DNA of 64,000 bases from Phoronis australis (GCA_002633005.1 NMRA01000126.1:142979-206978), one strand, 5' to 3'. Shown: positions 11,450 to 23,546, counted from the stretch's first letter. The notes: generated by a model from the letters alone, not told the origin. Made by a program: numbers and translations.

Positions 11450-14400
11450 TCCATATTATCAGACAGATGCTTGTCGAATGATTGTGAGCGCATGTTGACT
11501 TCGTATTTATCATAAGTGGAAGGGAGATTAGAAAGTCTGTGGTGACTGCAGAGTTTTGCCTTCGGCATACATGTATTTCAAAGTCGTGAATTTTGTGATT
11601 TTTTCTAGAAATTCTCTCACAGGGTAAAGTGAATAACTCTGCAGTAGTCGTTGCGAGATGGTACTTTCATCAGGATTTGTTTAGAAGATATTTTTGACGA
11701 GTTTTCGCGGCCCATGCTTCTTTAAGTGAGTGCGTAAAATTTGCGAAGACGCTAACAGTGATAACAGGCAGTGTAAAATGTTTTATCCATTCGAAAACAA
11801 ACAAAAGAATACATTAACATTTTGCGGAGTAAGTGGCTCTTATTACAGGATATAAAACCTGTCTTATTTAAGGACTCCACGTGGTCGCCAACAAAACTGT
11901 ATGGACTCCTTGGTCAAGTTGCTCCGCTACGTGCGGCGAGGGAGTGCGCGTGCGCAGTCAGCGATGTCCAGACGACAAACCGAAATGCAAACTTTTGGAA
12001 GAGTACCGCATACAAAGATGTGAAGCAGCGGTCAAGAGTTGTGAAACTGTAAACGACAGGGGGAGCTTAACTAGTAAACTATCTCTCAAAACGCAAAAGA
12101 TTCACAACGGCACGAAAACAGTGCCGATCATTAAGGGTCATGAGTTTGGACACACCGCAAGATGGAGTCATTGGACTCAGTGGTCGGAATGCGACTGTGG
12201 TTTTAGAAAGAAATTAAGGTTTCGTATCTGCGCTCACGATGCGTCTACACCGATTTACATTCCGTGCGAGGGTGCGCGGACTGAAGAAAAAGTTTGTGAT
12301 ATCACAGAAGGCTGTGTAAACTCTCTGTCTGTATATGAAGCCCCTACACTGGAAGCCCTTGGCATAAGGGTAAAAGAAAATGGAACACACGAAAAACACA
12401 TGAAACTAATGAGCACTAATTCAGGAGGTGTGGCAGACGGTACATTGAAAATTCCGTCATCTAAAATAAAACACAACAAAAACGTTGAGACTTCTCACGA
12501 CAAAGAATCGGTATTAAATCGCGCAAAGGCAACCATTGGTACCAAAAGGAACAAAAATCATAAGTTTGAAACAGATGAAAAGATCACATACACAGATACT
12601 AATATAGTGCTGTCAGAAAAATTTAACGAGAGTGAAAGCAAGGAAAAGATAAACGAAACTGAAAAAGTTTGGAAGAGCTCAAAAATAATCACAGATGACC
12701 AGTTGATTATAAGCAGTGGCAAGGGACATACGTCGATGGGCATGGAAAAGAACATTGATGAATTCTTGGAAAAACCAAGCGATCAAGAGTCAAAAGAAAT
12801 CATTCATGACTTGGGACGCCGCATAAGCAAACTTACAACGGATAGTGACGCGAAAATTGTTTCAGGCAATAGTGACATTGCAACAAAAGAGGTCAAAGAA
12901 GAAACAACGCACGACTTAATGGACGGCGGAAGACCGGTGCTTTTAGAGGCAATTCCCAATGAAGATGTTGATAGTACACTGGAGGTAAAACAAGTGGAGA
13001 CTTTCAATTCAGACCCGACTGAACAGGAAACAATTGAAGACCAAATAAATGAAATCGTGAAAGAAAGTAGAAACCAACTACAAAATGATGGTGACGATAC
13101 AGACCCCGTTTCGTCACACCGAGAAGCTACAGACTTCACATCAGCAGCAGCGTCAACAGCACCAGTGACAACATCTACAATCGTAAATGACAGTGCAATT
13201 GGAACGCAGGTATCAAGTGATACTATTGGAGTTGCACCAGTGCAGAAAACATCAAACCAAGTAAGCTGCAAAGGTTCTTACTGTCATAACAGCGTCTTGA
13301 GAGACAACGTTGCTGCCTACTTGAAAAAGATTGAAGAAGAGGAAGAAAATGAGAAGAAGCACAGGGTCAAGCGAGGTGTGCTTTTTGCGAAACTTCGCCA
13401 ACTTCGTCAGCTTTCAGACTTCGAATTGGCTGAGCAAGAACACAAAAAGAAACATCCGGGGGAGAAGACGGACAAAGATCTTACCGAGCCAGTCTGGGAC
13501 GAGCGCTACGAACCCAACATTGCCCATATCAAAATCTCGGACTCGTCCAAAAGTAGCAATGCTTTTGATGTACCTGTTGCCCTTTTGGATATTCCCGCTG
13601 TGAAGTTGGAAATGGGATTTGACGCAGACGATAAAGGCAAGGGAGGGGGTAAATCCAGCAACACGCACACACGCGACAAGCGTGGACTGAGCTACAAGGA
13701 TATGATCGCTTCAGAGCCTACTGACACAGCGAATAACAACTTCTTCGACACACCCCTGGAAGTAATACAAATCCCAACGAGGCAGGCGGCGCCTGAGTTA
13801 AATTGGGCCATTCAAAAAGGCAACAAACCGGTGCAGTGGCGAGAAAAAAGAGAAGATGAAAATAAAAAGGACAACAAAACGGAAGAGCATGACGAAGCGT
13901 GCGTCGGCTCATGTTGGTCTCAATGGTCGGAGTGGACCGAATGCTCTTCGTCTTGTGGCACGGGGCACAAGATACGGTCGCGTCACTGCAAGAAGAACAC
14001 TGACCGCAGGAAGAGGGACGACTACAACAACCAGAAAACGGAGACAGAGCATAAGATTCAGTCAATGAAGGGCAAGAATCCAAGGGTTGTTCATAAAGAC
14101 GATTGTAAAGGAGACGATCATAAGGTAATCTAATAACTGCAATTACTTTGGAAAAAGTTCAGTACCAACAGATGGAGTGTTAGACTTTTTTCGATATACT
14201 TTAGTAGGTCAAAGCCCTGTACAGTTGTATCTCGTCATCATGGTGGGTGAATCCATTGTTGCCAGTACTTTAACCACTTTTGCTCTAACTTAGGTAACGG
14301 CTTGCACCACCGAAGTCAACGACCCTGACTGTAAGAACTGGGACAAGATTAAAGGTTCGGGAATTCAATGGGGAGGCGAAGGATCAGCCATCGACATGAC

Positions 14401-17400
14401 GGAAAACGAAATCGCAGATGAAAAAATAGACGCCATTTTGAAAATTTTGGCGGACTCCACGTTGAGTGAAAGGCAAACGGCTAAGAAAATAAACGACACG
14501 AACATGGAGGCCGCTAGTGAGTTAACAATCTATGCGTATAAGAATTAAGACACAATAACACAATTTATTCGATATTAGATATATACCTGAAGCACGACTA
14601 AAATCTGTCTCTTGTGCACTCATAGTTTTCGTTCCAGTTCTCGGAGAAGGGTGTTTTTAAAACTACATCAGGTTGTTTTCAACAAATGCCTCTCACGTCG
14701 CGAGAAGAGAAACACTGTTGACACACTGGCGGATCTAGGATATACAACCACGATTTTCGAAGGAATCGTAGAACCTAAAAACGGTATACCTAGACTTCTT
14801 TATTGATAGGTTCCGTAGGGGGAGGGGGCACTAAGTCCGCCTGTGACAAAGCTTACAACGAACGTCAACCATNTAAGACAGAATAACACAATTTTTTCGA
14901 TATTAGATATACACCTGAAGCACGACTAAAATCTGTCTCTTGTGCACTCATAGTTTTCGTTCCAGTTCTCGGAGAAGGGTGTTTTTAAAACTACATCAGG
15001 TTGTTTTCAACAAATGCCTGTCACATCTCACGTCGCGAGAAGAGAAACACTGTTGACACACTGGCGGATCTAGGATATGCAACCACGATTTTCGAAGGAA
15101 TCGTAGAACCTAAAAACGGTATACCTAGACTTCTTTATTTATAGGTTCCGTAGGGGGAGGGGGCACTAAGTCCGCCTGTGACAAAGCTTACAACGAACGT
15201 CAACCATTAGAAGAATTTTGAGGCGGGAAAAGTGTTTCACTACATCCTTTGTTACATACATGATATAAATAAACACGTAGACATGTGTTTATGCATAAAC
15301 TTTGGTTCTGATCAGTGGTTACTAAGGTGTCAATCTTGATAAGGTTCACATTTCCTTCTAAAGAAAACTGTTCTATGTCACTGAATTCACATCACTTTGA
15401 GGCAGTTGCTATAGCTGCGTTGGCAAGCCTCTATTAAGAACTAAGGGGAACTTATTTGTGAGGCTGTAGAAAAATTCTTTACTTTCTGCAGCTTGAAAGA
15501 TGGGTCGGGTACAGATCCGACACAAACATTTTGTCGGTTCAGTTGAAAAGATCATTGCATATACAGGTATTCCGTAAATCACCTGGTCTTCAGGGTAATG
15601 ATTGGCGAAAATCAATTATTTCTATGTGAGTTAACAAAATCGTATACTGTTAACTCGCTTAGAATAACAATCAATCACTGCCTTATAGTTTGATTGGCAG
15701 TTACCAATACCAGTGGCGCTCTAAATGAGCAAGAAAATTAAACAGACTGTAGAAATTATAATGTTTTTTCACACTATACTATGCCGATAACTGGCATTGT
15801 ACTTGATCCTGTCGACAGGGGGCTGCGAGCTCTCCGTCTGGAGTCAGTGGTCTTCGTGCTCCACCTCATGCGGACAGGGCGTGAAATACCGAAAGAAAGC
15901 GTGTCGCACCAAGAAGGGCGAAAAGTGCGTCCACTGCTTCGGCGACAACGAGGAGACGCTTGTGTGCAATCAGAACACGGAGGACGCCTGTGGGCATAAA
16001 GGTCTAAGTCGCTTTCTCAATCACCCCTGGTCACAAGTGACTGATTTGAACGAGACAGTGAACTAGGGTAGTATGCTAGTCTAGTTCCGTACGTGAAACG
16101 TCATTAACCGTGTGTAAGAGCTGCAAAATATTTTCATACTTCTCCAATATACAGCAGGCGAATAGCGAGCGCTCTGTGAATAATGGAATTAATCATGAAC
16201 AAAGTTAAAACATCGCTATCGTCAGCTTTGTTGACCAGCATAGATAACTACACCAAATTCATAAAATCTCGAGTGAGCTAATCAAAACTACGATAATTTC
16301 CCTAGAGTCCTAGTTGTAGCTGTAACAATTTTTTTGCCAGTGATATTTTTCTATATTTTTCATTTTAAAGGATGCTAAACCGAGTTTTCCAATCAAATGA
16401 CAATTTTTACAACTACACCGCTTTTTAACATCTTTTAAACGAAAAAAAAAACGTCGTTTTTAACGCTTTCCAACTCGCCTCATAAGTTCGAGCACGTTTG
16501 AAAAATCCAGGCACGAACAAACGCTTGAGGCGAATTGTGGGGAAACCCTCACACTTCCGGCAAGCCACAGTACGGTGAGAAATGATGCTTTTGGAGGCGC
16601 AGTTCTCACAGGTGATTGCTTATCAGAACACACGTCAATGGACTATTCACCCTTTCTTCACTCAGTCAAAAACTGCACGCAAAAAAAAATTTGAGTCCTT
16701 TCACATTGAAACCTCACATACAAATGAGTGCAGAAACTTTATTCTCTCTTGCATTTTTTATCCTTTCCCTCCCACTGAAAACCAGGCTAAACTATGAAAA
16801 GTAGGCGCTAAAAACGCAAAATCGGCACATTTCACCCCAAAACCATCACTTCCCTGCCGATGCTCGACTAAAGCCAACATTAGCTTCCTAAAGCAATTTT
16901 CCTACCAATTCCAAACATGTGGTCCAAATGCATTGGCAACTGATTAGTTTTTTTTTGCGAATCTGGCGTGTTTGAGAGCTACCTGAAATCGCGGCCAATT
17001 TATCAGTTGCTACCCAGCAATGCACAATTGCAACAGGGGGCCACCATCTTGAAAAAGAGTGCAGCTACAGCCGAGCAAATTGTCTTTTTTCATTCTCAAC
17101 ATGTTCACAAATACGAACAAACCACATTCACTTAGCTCACATACAACACCTAACCAAAAAATACCCCAAGCCTGGCCTACACCTAGATTTTGATATTTTG
17201 GAAGTGCAAATTGGCCGCGGCCGCAGCCTAACTATTCAGTGCCACCTTTTATCATGGACCGCGCACCATAGAGGGCTGGGGGCTATATATAGCCCCACTT
17301 TTTTCAGTGCTCCATGGTCTATGAGCGGTGAAGCACAGGGGGTTGGGGGGGGGGGGGCTATAGCCCCCACTTTAGTGCTGCGCCGCCTAAAGTTTAGACT

Positions 17401-18799
17401 CGGAGCTGGAACTGTATAGGCCTAATCAAATTATGTGACAGGACTACACTCTTTCAGGGTGCTACGAAAGGTAGCACTATGAAATGTTGTTTATCAGGGC
17501 TTCTCATTGGTTAAAGTAATGAAGCCGACGTCATAATTAACATTCAGTCATTATCATTGGTTGTAATCTGGGAAACCCCTTTCTGTTTACTGACACGTTG
17601 TATGGCGGCAATCTTTGACTTGAATAGCTGCAATTTACTAAATCGGGCAGTGATCGAAGTAAACAAAATCAAGAAAACCCCGATCCCGTGCCTAAGCCCA
17701 AAAAGTACAATGCATTGAGGGCGTGTGCATGGGGTGGCGATGTGATCGATAAACTTCCGACCAAGCATGCGCTTAGATGCCCACACTAGGAATTCCGTGT
17801 ATCGTTCATCGTGTTACAACAGGGCCACTTTTCAGAATAGGTGGCGCTGTGTCAGAGGGTAGTGAAAGGACCAGCTCGGTCGAGTAAGCTTTAAGGCCTT
17901 CTTCGAACGGAGTTTTGTTTTTGTAGATGTACTGAACTGTCCACATGGTCCTACCAATGTTTTCAAATTAGCAACACTACAAAACACTGTACATTTAAAC
18001 ACGTACTCAACACAGCACGGGCGTGCTCGTCCAGTTCCGTGTGACGTCATTGGTGGGCATTCCTACATCTAGCAATTTCAGGTTTGCAGAAAAAACGTTT
18101 TTCGAGCATGGCGTTGTATGGAAAATGACAAATTGTATCGAATGAGCGTGGACACCGCAGTTCTTCGTGAAGTAGCGTTTTCGCGCCACAGCGAGAAACA
18201 GCAAACACAGTACGGTCGATAGCAGTACTTCACCAATACGGAATGTGAATGGGTGTTTGAAGCTAGCTCGTTCTCTCAGTGACGTACAAGAAAGCTCAAG
18301 CCTAAACGTTCATTAAATTTGAGATAAAGTGATGCTTTTAACACACGTTAGAAACTAACTTTACATATGTTACCTTGTAGGCTTTAAGAGATGATTTTAG
18401 ATTTCAAAATTGTGTAGGGTTTTCTTTAATATGTAACGCTGATATGATTCATTGTCAGCCTAGGCTACATTCATGTATGGTCAATATCAACATCGTTATT
18501 GTAGCGGTATAGCAATACATTTCAAACTTTAGTTCTAATATAAACGACAATTTTAGCGACACAGTTAGCATATCATTTTACATCATTGATGTTTCTATTT
18601 TTCAGCTACTGTACGCAAAGGTCGTAGCGTGGACGACATTCTAACCTACTCCGCGGGCAATCCGCTGTTCATACCGACCGTCGGCATCGCTTCTGGTCTC
18701 TTGGCGTCCGGAGTTTTTGCGATTACAGTAGCATGCATCAGACGATACAGATCGTCTTCAAGAGTTCCAGTCACTCCACCACCCACTCTTCGTTACTAA
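10636..18799 (+). CDS. Type I membrane protein with four thrombospondin type-1 repeats (966 aa)
   Basis: Five exons: 10636-10684, 11873-14124, 14294-14516, 15819-16001 and 18606-18799. All junctions are GT-AG with matching phases (1,0,1,1), giving 966 codons plus TAA. Exon 1 encodes a hydrophobic signal peptide (MIIIFEATFLLIVLEN). TSP1 repeats lie near residues 26-76 (WTPWSSCSATCG), 113-165 (WSHWTQWSEC), 693-785 (WSQWSEWTECSSSCG, loop enlarged and split by an intron) and 844-897 (WSQWSSCSTSCG). WxxW and CSx(S/T)CG are the known C-mannosylation and O-fucosylation motifs. Residues 166-510 are acidic, Lys/Ser/Thr-rich and probably disordered. Four furin-type sites follow: RVKR 514-517, RDKR 617-620, REKR 673-676 and an RRKR just after repeat 3. 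A membrane span (921-946) precedes a short basic, proline-rich tail. I do not recognise an orthologue; the role is extracellular adhesion or matrix binding by inference. The exon 4 donor (GTCTAA) is weak; a site six bases on keeps the same phase. Confidence 0.8.
10712..10939. mobile_element. MITE in intron 1 of the TSP1 gene
   Basis: The ends are inverted repeats. The left reads GGGACCGTTCCAGAAAACTG and the reverse complement of the right reads TGGCCCATTCCAAGAAACTA. The interior is rich in 'cttaagtt/aacttaag' words and further inverted repeats, so the 228-bp unit can fold back almost completely. It has no coding capacity. The superfamily is not assigned. Confidence 0.6.
11085..11724 (+). repeat. 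Repeat R5, left arm of an inverted pair
   Basis: This ~640 bp stretch in intron 1 of the TSP1 gene is matched by the reverse complement of 19039-19640. Landmarks are 'ctactgctcgtcac', 'attctaaaatgca(c/t)ttggaatt', 'cacatgataatc', 'gtgagcgcatg', 'cttatcataagtg', 'gagttattcactttc' (reverse) and 'tttttgacgag(t/c)tttcgcg'. It is diverged but collinear throughout. It could be two insertions of one element or the scars of an inversion. Confidence 0.7.
11402..11449 (+). repeat. (AAT)n microsatellite
   Basis: About 15 uninterrupted AAT units sit inside repeat R5. The inverted partner at 19039-19640 has no expansion at the matching place, so the tract grew after the two copies separated. Confidence 0.95.
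14546..15207 (+). repeat. Direct tandem duplication (2 x ~330 bp) around a MITE, joined at an N
   Basis: Copy 1 is 14546-14872 and copy 2 is 14874-15207. They are nearly identical apart from a short insertion (tcacatc-type) and scattered changes. Each contains a ~125 bp MITE beginning CACTGGCGGATCTAGG and ending AAGTCCGCCTGTG (14719-14844 and about 15059-15181). The junction between the copies is a single undetermined base at 14873, so an assembly join is a serious alternative. It lies in intron 3 of the TSP1 gene. Confidence 0.85.
17264..17395. mobile_element. Short palindromic element, copy 2
   Basis: This is related in inverted orientation to 9925-10016. It shares 'gcgcaccatagag', 'ctatagccccacttttt', 'cagtgctccatggtctatg', a long G-run and 'gctatagcccccactttagt' followed by 'gcgccgcc'. 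It lies in intron 4 of the TSP1 gene. Confidence 0.5.
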
Positions 18800-19038
18800 T
18801 TTCACAAATTGGTAGACTGCCTTGAATCCATTATTTATATTCATAGTTTTGAATAACTAAACTGCGAAATGTGTAAATTATATTCGTCTACCGTAACCTA
18901 TAGGTCGTGACAACACTGAATTCCGTGGAATGAAATGTTTTTCATTTAATAATAACTCCTCCTATCCAGACAAGTCATAGTCGAACTCCGTTGTTTGAAA
19001 ATATTGCTAGTGTACTTTACGGTCTTGAGTAGTATGTG

Positions 19039-19640
19039 CCTTAAAGAGGCATGGAACGCGAAAGCTCGTCAAAAATATCGCTTAAACAATTCCTGACGAA
19101 AGAACCATGTCGTAACGTCTACTACAGAGTTATTCACTTTCTCCTGAGAGCGAATTTCCACGACAAGTCACACAATTCACGATTTTTGAAATATCCACGA
19201 ATTAAGGGAAAACTGTAGTCACCATAGACTTTCTAATCTTCCTCTCACTTATGATAAAAGCGCGCATGCGCTCACACACATTCTACAAATAGCTGACTGA
19301 CAAAACGGATATTAATGGCTGATTATCATGTGCGATCGCACTCAGAATCTGTGGTCGACACCACGGTATGAGGCAAGTCAATGAAGCAAAATATTTCCCG
19401 AAGACAATTCCAAATGCATTTTAGAATATACTACTATACCTTTATAAATAATTTCAAACATCAATTACCTCTTAATCGGGCTGCTGCTTGAAGTCACTAT
19501 TGTCTTGCTTACATCCAGTGCCAAGGCTCACAATTCCCATATAAGTTAAATCTACTACGTCTATGACTTGCTATACCAAGTAAGGAGACGTGCTTTGCCT
19601 TGTGGCAGAAAAATCAACGAGGTGACGAGCAGTAGCTTTT
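19039..19640 (-). repeat. Repeat R5, right arm of an inverted pair
   Basis: This is the reverse-complement partner of 11085-11724 and begins 240 bp after the TSP1 stop codon. With the left arm it encloses exons 2-5 of that gene. It lacks the AAT expansion. Confidence 0.7.
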
Positions 19641-21660
19641 TTGCTATGAAGATCGATACCGCATATCATCGACATATTGCGATTCAAATGAATTTCTTTA
19701 ATTTTCGCACATCAATGTGTTTCCTAAGAAATTTTAATAATTAAACGGCCTTTTATTCGAATTAATATTCATACAGGCATGGCCTTATTAGTAGGAATTT
19801 AAGGTTTACACTGACAAGTTCGAAGTTCTTGAATGAAGTCAAACCAGTAGAACTACATGTACACAATAAGCATGCTGCTTTTACACAATTACCATTTCAA
19901 TGTCGTACATGTACATTTGAAATTTGTGAGCTACGCATTTTATTTACATTGAAGTCACATGTTTTTACTCCAACATGAAATTATGCTGAAGGACTACACA
20001 ATTATCAAATCTCGAAAACAAAGTACTAAAATTCGAAAGAGAGCAATGTTGTCTTTATTGTAAATTCATATACAGTACAAATGGTGTGGCGAATCATGCT
20101 TGAGAAAAATGCAAGTGGGGTTTGGAAATAGCAGTGAATATTTTGGGAAGGTGGAAAAAAAGCAATATCGTGCCTATTGGATATTTTTTCTTAAAATTTT
20201 AACCATTCTACATTTGCCCTACAGAACTACTTCCACATATTTTTCAAAGAAGCACAGACAAGTTGCTGACATTGCTACGAGCTAAACTGTACAGTATATG
20301 CAATAAAACAAAACCCATGAGACTAGGCCAGCATTTTTTGCAATAGATGTCGATTGTAATTGTATTATACAAATGAACTTATGGCGATTTTTCTGTATAA
20401 TGGAATAAAAATATTGGAAAGAATGCAAGTTCTGCGTCTAAAGCTAATCCAAAAAAACCACTTGCTTCTGTCCACAAAAACACTATGAACACTCTATAGC
20501 AACACCACCGGCTGTGCCTCAAAAGCTTGGGATAAATATGCAAATCCTCCGCCATGGTATCCCTTACTAAAGTTGTAAAATTATCCCAAGGTATTTGTAA
20601 TTGTGGCACACCTTTAATAAAGCCAACCAAAAACATTTACTCTATTAATTTTATTCTTGTGCATGTGTTTGATGCAGCCCCGTTATGTTATTGAAGAAGC
20701 AGCTAACAGGTTTATTTGCATTCGTTACCATGATGATTATTTTTGGATTTTCAAAACAGTGCTACTGGTTTTGACATACCAGCCACCGGTCTTTGGTTTT
20801 AGTTATTAATTCATGTTAACCTGTTCGTTAGCTTTTCCCAGTCTTTATGATTCCAAAAAGACTATTTTCGTGTTGCGTACTTGAGTTGTTTGGTAATAAT
20901 TATTTTTTGAATTTACAAACGTCCAACTGGTTATGATACATCTTTGATAGAACAAATAATATTTGCCGTTTAAAATCTTTATGTGTGTGGTTGGTATGTG
21001 GGTTTGTAGGTTATTACACTACAAATCAAGATTACCTGGTTAGCTTGCCTACGCCCCCAAGTTTATGGGAAGGGTCACTAAAGTTATTTGAGCATGGTTG
21101 CCTACTTCTAACATGGCTGACATCAAGCCTTAAATTAGCGATCTTGACACTGAAACTACCAGATTACCTTGGTAACAATACCCAACTTAGCTTGGCAAGA
21201 CCCCAACGTTTCAACAAAGAAGCAGCCCATGAACTGTAGTTAAGGTTGCCCACAAATTGATGCAAACTCCAAGGGTTCGATAGATGCAGTTCCATGCCAG
21301 AAAACACTGATATCATCGATTCCATTCGTAGACTGTATGTTGGCTATCGGTGGTCGACGCGATATTGATGCACATTATCTTCACCTGTTAACTTGTGGAA
21401 AGCGTGCATTCCTTACTTTCCCTTCCATCGACCGACCATGCATTATGCTTAGATCCAACTGCACCAAAATGCTTTGATTTGCATCAAGTGAAGTACATTT
21501 TGAAAGATGAAAACCAATCGTGACATTTTTGTCGTCATGTAACCACTCAGGAGGCAAATGCACATTCCATCCTATTGTCTCTTTAATGAAATATATAAAC
21601 CTCTTTCAACTTGTCCACATAAACGTAAGAGATGCATTGTAGCGTTGTGCTTCGTGACAA
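19641..21660. other. Intergenic, nothing recognised
   Basis: AT-rich sequence between the TSP1 gene and the 3' side of the first GPCR. A run of direct stop codons breaks all long frames, and no family resemblance or terminal repeat was found. Confidence 0.4.
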
Positions 21661-21669
21661 AGACTTCAT

Positions 21670-22689
21670 TTAGGAACACGCAGAAGGAGAGGTCTGCGTC
21701 CGATTCGATTCGCTACTGAAGGTGTATGCATTGGCAGAAGACAACATCGCTCGAAAGCGTATATAAACTGTTTTATTGCGAACTACATAGAGGATAGGGT
21801 CTATTACAGGGTTGAGCCTAAACACTATTCCGCCAACTAAAGATGCAGTTATGATTGATTTGTTGTCTGCCTTATTGTCGTCGTCGGCCGAAATTGTCAG
21901 AAGAATTATGTTGAGTGGCAAATAACACAGTGCGAAAGAAAATACGATTAAAAGAGATGTAGTCACACTTTTGGACATACTTACGAGTGTTTGAGCATCT
22001 TTTTCGAGAAATCGTTGATGCTCTCGGATTTTACGGAAAATGAAAATGTAGACCGCAGTCAGTATAACGAAAAATACCAGCATTATCCCATGAGTTATGT
22101 GGTAGACGCGAATGACCCAAACATTGTGGAAAAATAGGACAAACCATGTGGTCCTCACAGGAGATACTAAGTTGAGGAACAGCGGTAGAAAACCGAAGAG
22201 GAACGCCAGAAGCCATGCAATTCCTATAGCAATGAACGTACGACCTTCCGTCACCAATTGCGAATATTTAAGGGGCTTCCAAATGGCAATAAAACGATCT
22301 ATTGTTATTTCCATTGAAATGAAAAACGTCGCATATTGCATCATGTCTCCCGCGCAAAACAAGACTAAATGAATGTATTCCGATTCGAAGAGAGTTGTGT
22401 TAAATTTTCCGTCTCCACAATTGTGGTTGAAGTCCCAAATGTAGATGATGTCGAATACTGGCGACAAAAGATCTGACACCGCCAAACTCGTTAAAATAAG
22501 CAACGCTGGCTTTTTGTGTTTGATGGTAACCAGTAAAAGAAGCGCGAAAATGTTAAATATAACACCAACACTGTTGAGCGACGTGAACAGCACGTTATAT
22601 GTCGAGCAAAAGAGTGGTAAGGATGTGTTTCCAGTGAGAACTTCTTGCTTTAGGTCCCCATCAGAAAAGTACGTATAAGGCTCCGCCAT
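21670..22689 (-). CDS. Class A GPCR, MECA-like, single exon (339 aa)
   Basis: A complete intronless seven-transmembrane receptor. Visible landmarks are TM1 with N46, TM2 LAVSD (69-73), TM3 ending IDRF (D131-R132-F133, the E/DRY position), TM5 without the usual proline, TM6 CYLP (255-258, the CWxP position) and TM7 NPVIDPILY (293-301, NPxxY changed to DPxxY). No cysteine occupies the TM3 3.25 position and none lies in extracellular loop 2, so the usual disulfide is missing. Missing disulfide, missing TM5 proline and DPxxY together are typical of the melanocortin/EDG/cannabinoid (MECA) group. The ligand cannot be named. N-glycosylation sites are NTS 21-23 and NTT 97-99. It is clearly paralogous to the receptors at 29349 and 43616, but far more diverged from them than they are from each other. 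A 5' UTR exon may lie at about 23434-23546. Confidence 0.9.
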   Translation of the reverse strand: MAEPYTYFSDGDLKQEVLTGNTSLPLFCSTYNVLFTSLNSVGVIFNIFALLLLVTIKHKKPALLILTSLAVSDLLSPVFDIIYIWDFNHNCGDGKFNTTLFESEYIHLVLFCAGDMMQYATFFISMEITIDRFIAIWKPLKYSQLVTEGRTFIAIGIAWLLAFLFGFLPLFLNLVSPVRTTWFVLFFHNVWVIRVYHITHGIMLVFFVILTAVYIFIFRKIREHQRFLEKDAQTLVSMSKSVTTSLLIVFSFALCYLPLNIILLTISADDDNKADNKSIITASLVGGIVFRLNPVIDPILYVVRNKTVYIRFRAMLSSANAYTFSSESNRTQTSPSACS

Positions 22690-23108
22690 TCGATACCTCG
22701 GTGAATACCGAAATAGAACGATGTATTAAGTTGGAAACTGCAAAACCTGAACACATGAGCCACTTATGAATCGTGGTGGTGCAGACCGATTTCCACGTCA
22801 GAGGACGTGCTATTGCGTATCAGTATCCTCTGTAACTACACCGGGCAACTACTCACGGTTAGAATGGTAACGACGCTTGTCTGCCTAAAGAAACCGATCG
22901 CTGATACTCAATACGATCTTTTTGAATGAAAGCGTTTGTTTGTCATCACGGTGTCTTCAGTAAACTGGCATACGGTGCCCATGTATAATGAGTAACTGAA
23001 ATCCTTGTCGATAGGCAAAATTTTAAAACCATGACATATAATCGTATCACGCATTTGTGAGGAAACAATCTTATCAATGTCACAATGTAAAATGGATTGC
23101 TAATCATT

Positions 23109-23546
23109 TTTATCCCTTACGCGTTGAATCTGTCGAGGGAAATACTGCCATGTAATAAAGTTTTCCGTATTTACCTCCCGCACTGCTTCAACAATGACCT
23201 CTGACATGGAAAGTTCAAAAGGTAGGTCAATGAGTTGCAGACGATAAAATATTTAGCAAGTAAAAACTGAGACAGAACTGTCATACAATTTACAGTCCTG
23301 CTCCAGGTGTTATGATTGAGACCTGTTTGTATGCTGAGCGTTATTTACAATGCTATACTTGTATTACTTTAAACTATATTCGGAAAGTTTGGTGATCGAA
23401 CCGGCTAACGACGTCGAGTCGACATTGACTTACCTTTTGAACTTTCATGTCAGAGATCACTGTTGAAGTAGTGCGGGAGGTGAATACGGAAAACTTTATG
23501 GCATGGCCGTATTTCCCTCGACAGATTCAACGCGTATGGGATAAAT
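23109..23546. repeat. Inverted repeat, ~120 bp arms, 190 bp spacer
   Basis: Left arm 23109-23232 and right arm 23423-23546 are about 90% reverse-complementary, including 'cgcgttgaatctgtcgaggg' and 'aagttttccgtatt'. Each arm carries a splice-donor-like end pointing inward: AAAAG|GTAGGT on + in the left arm, AAAAG|GTAAGT on - in the right arm. The right arm on the - strand is a plausible 5' UTR exon for the GPCR starting at 22689 (acceptor-like TGTGTTCAG near 22755). A transcript across the locus could form a long hairpin. Confidence 0.75.

Noticed and set aside
12804-13271. 155-codon antisense frame opposite exon 2 of the TSP1 gene
   Set aside because: Serine-rich shadow of the acidic, lysine- and threonine-rich sense strand; the sense frame has exon structure and domains.
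20379-20636. 85-codon frame (-) resembling a transposase tail at first sight
   Set aside because: No mariner or other transposase motif could be matched on either strand.
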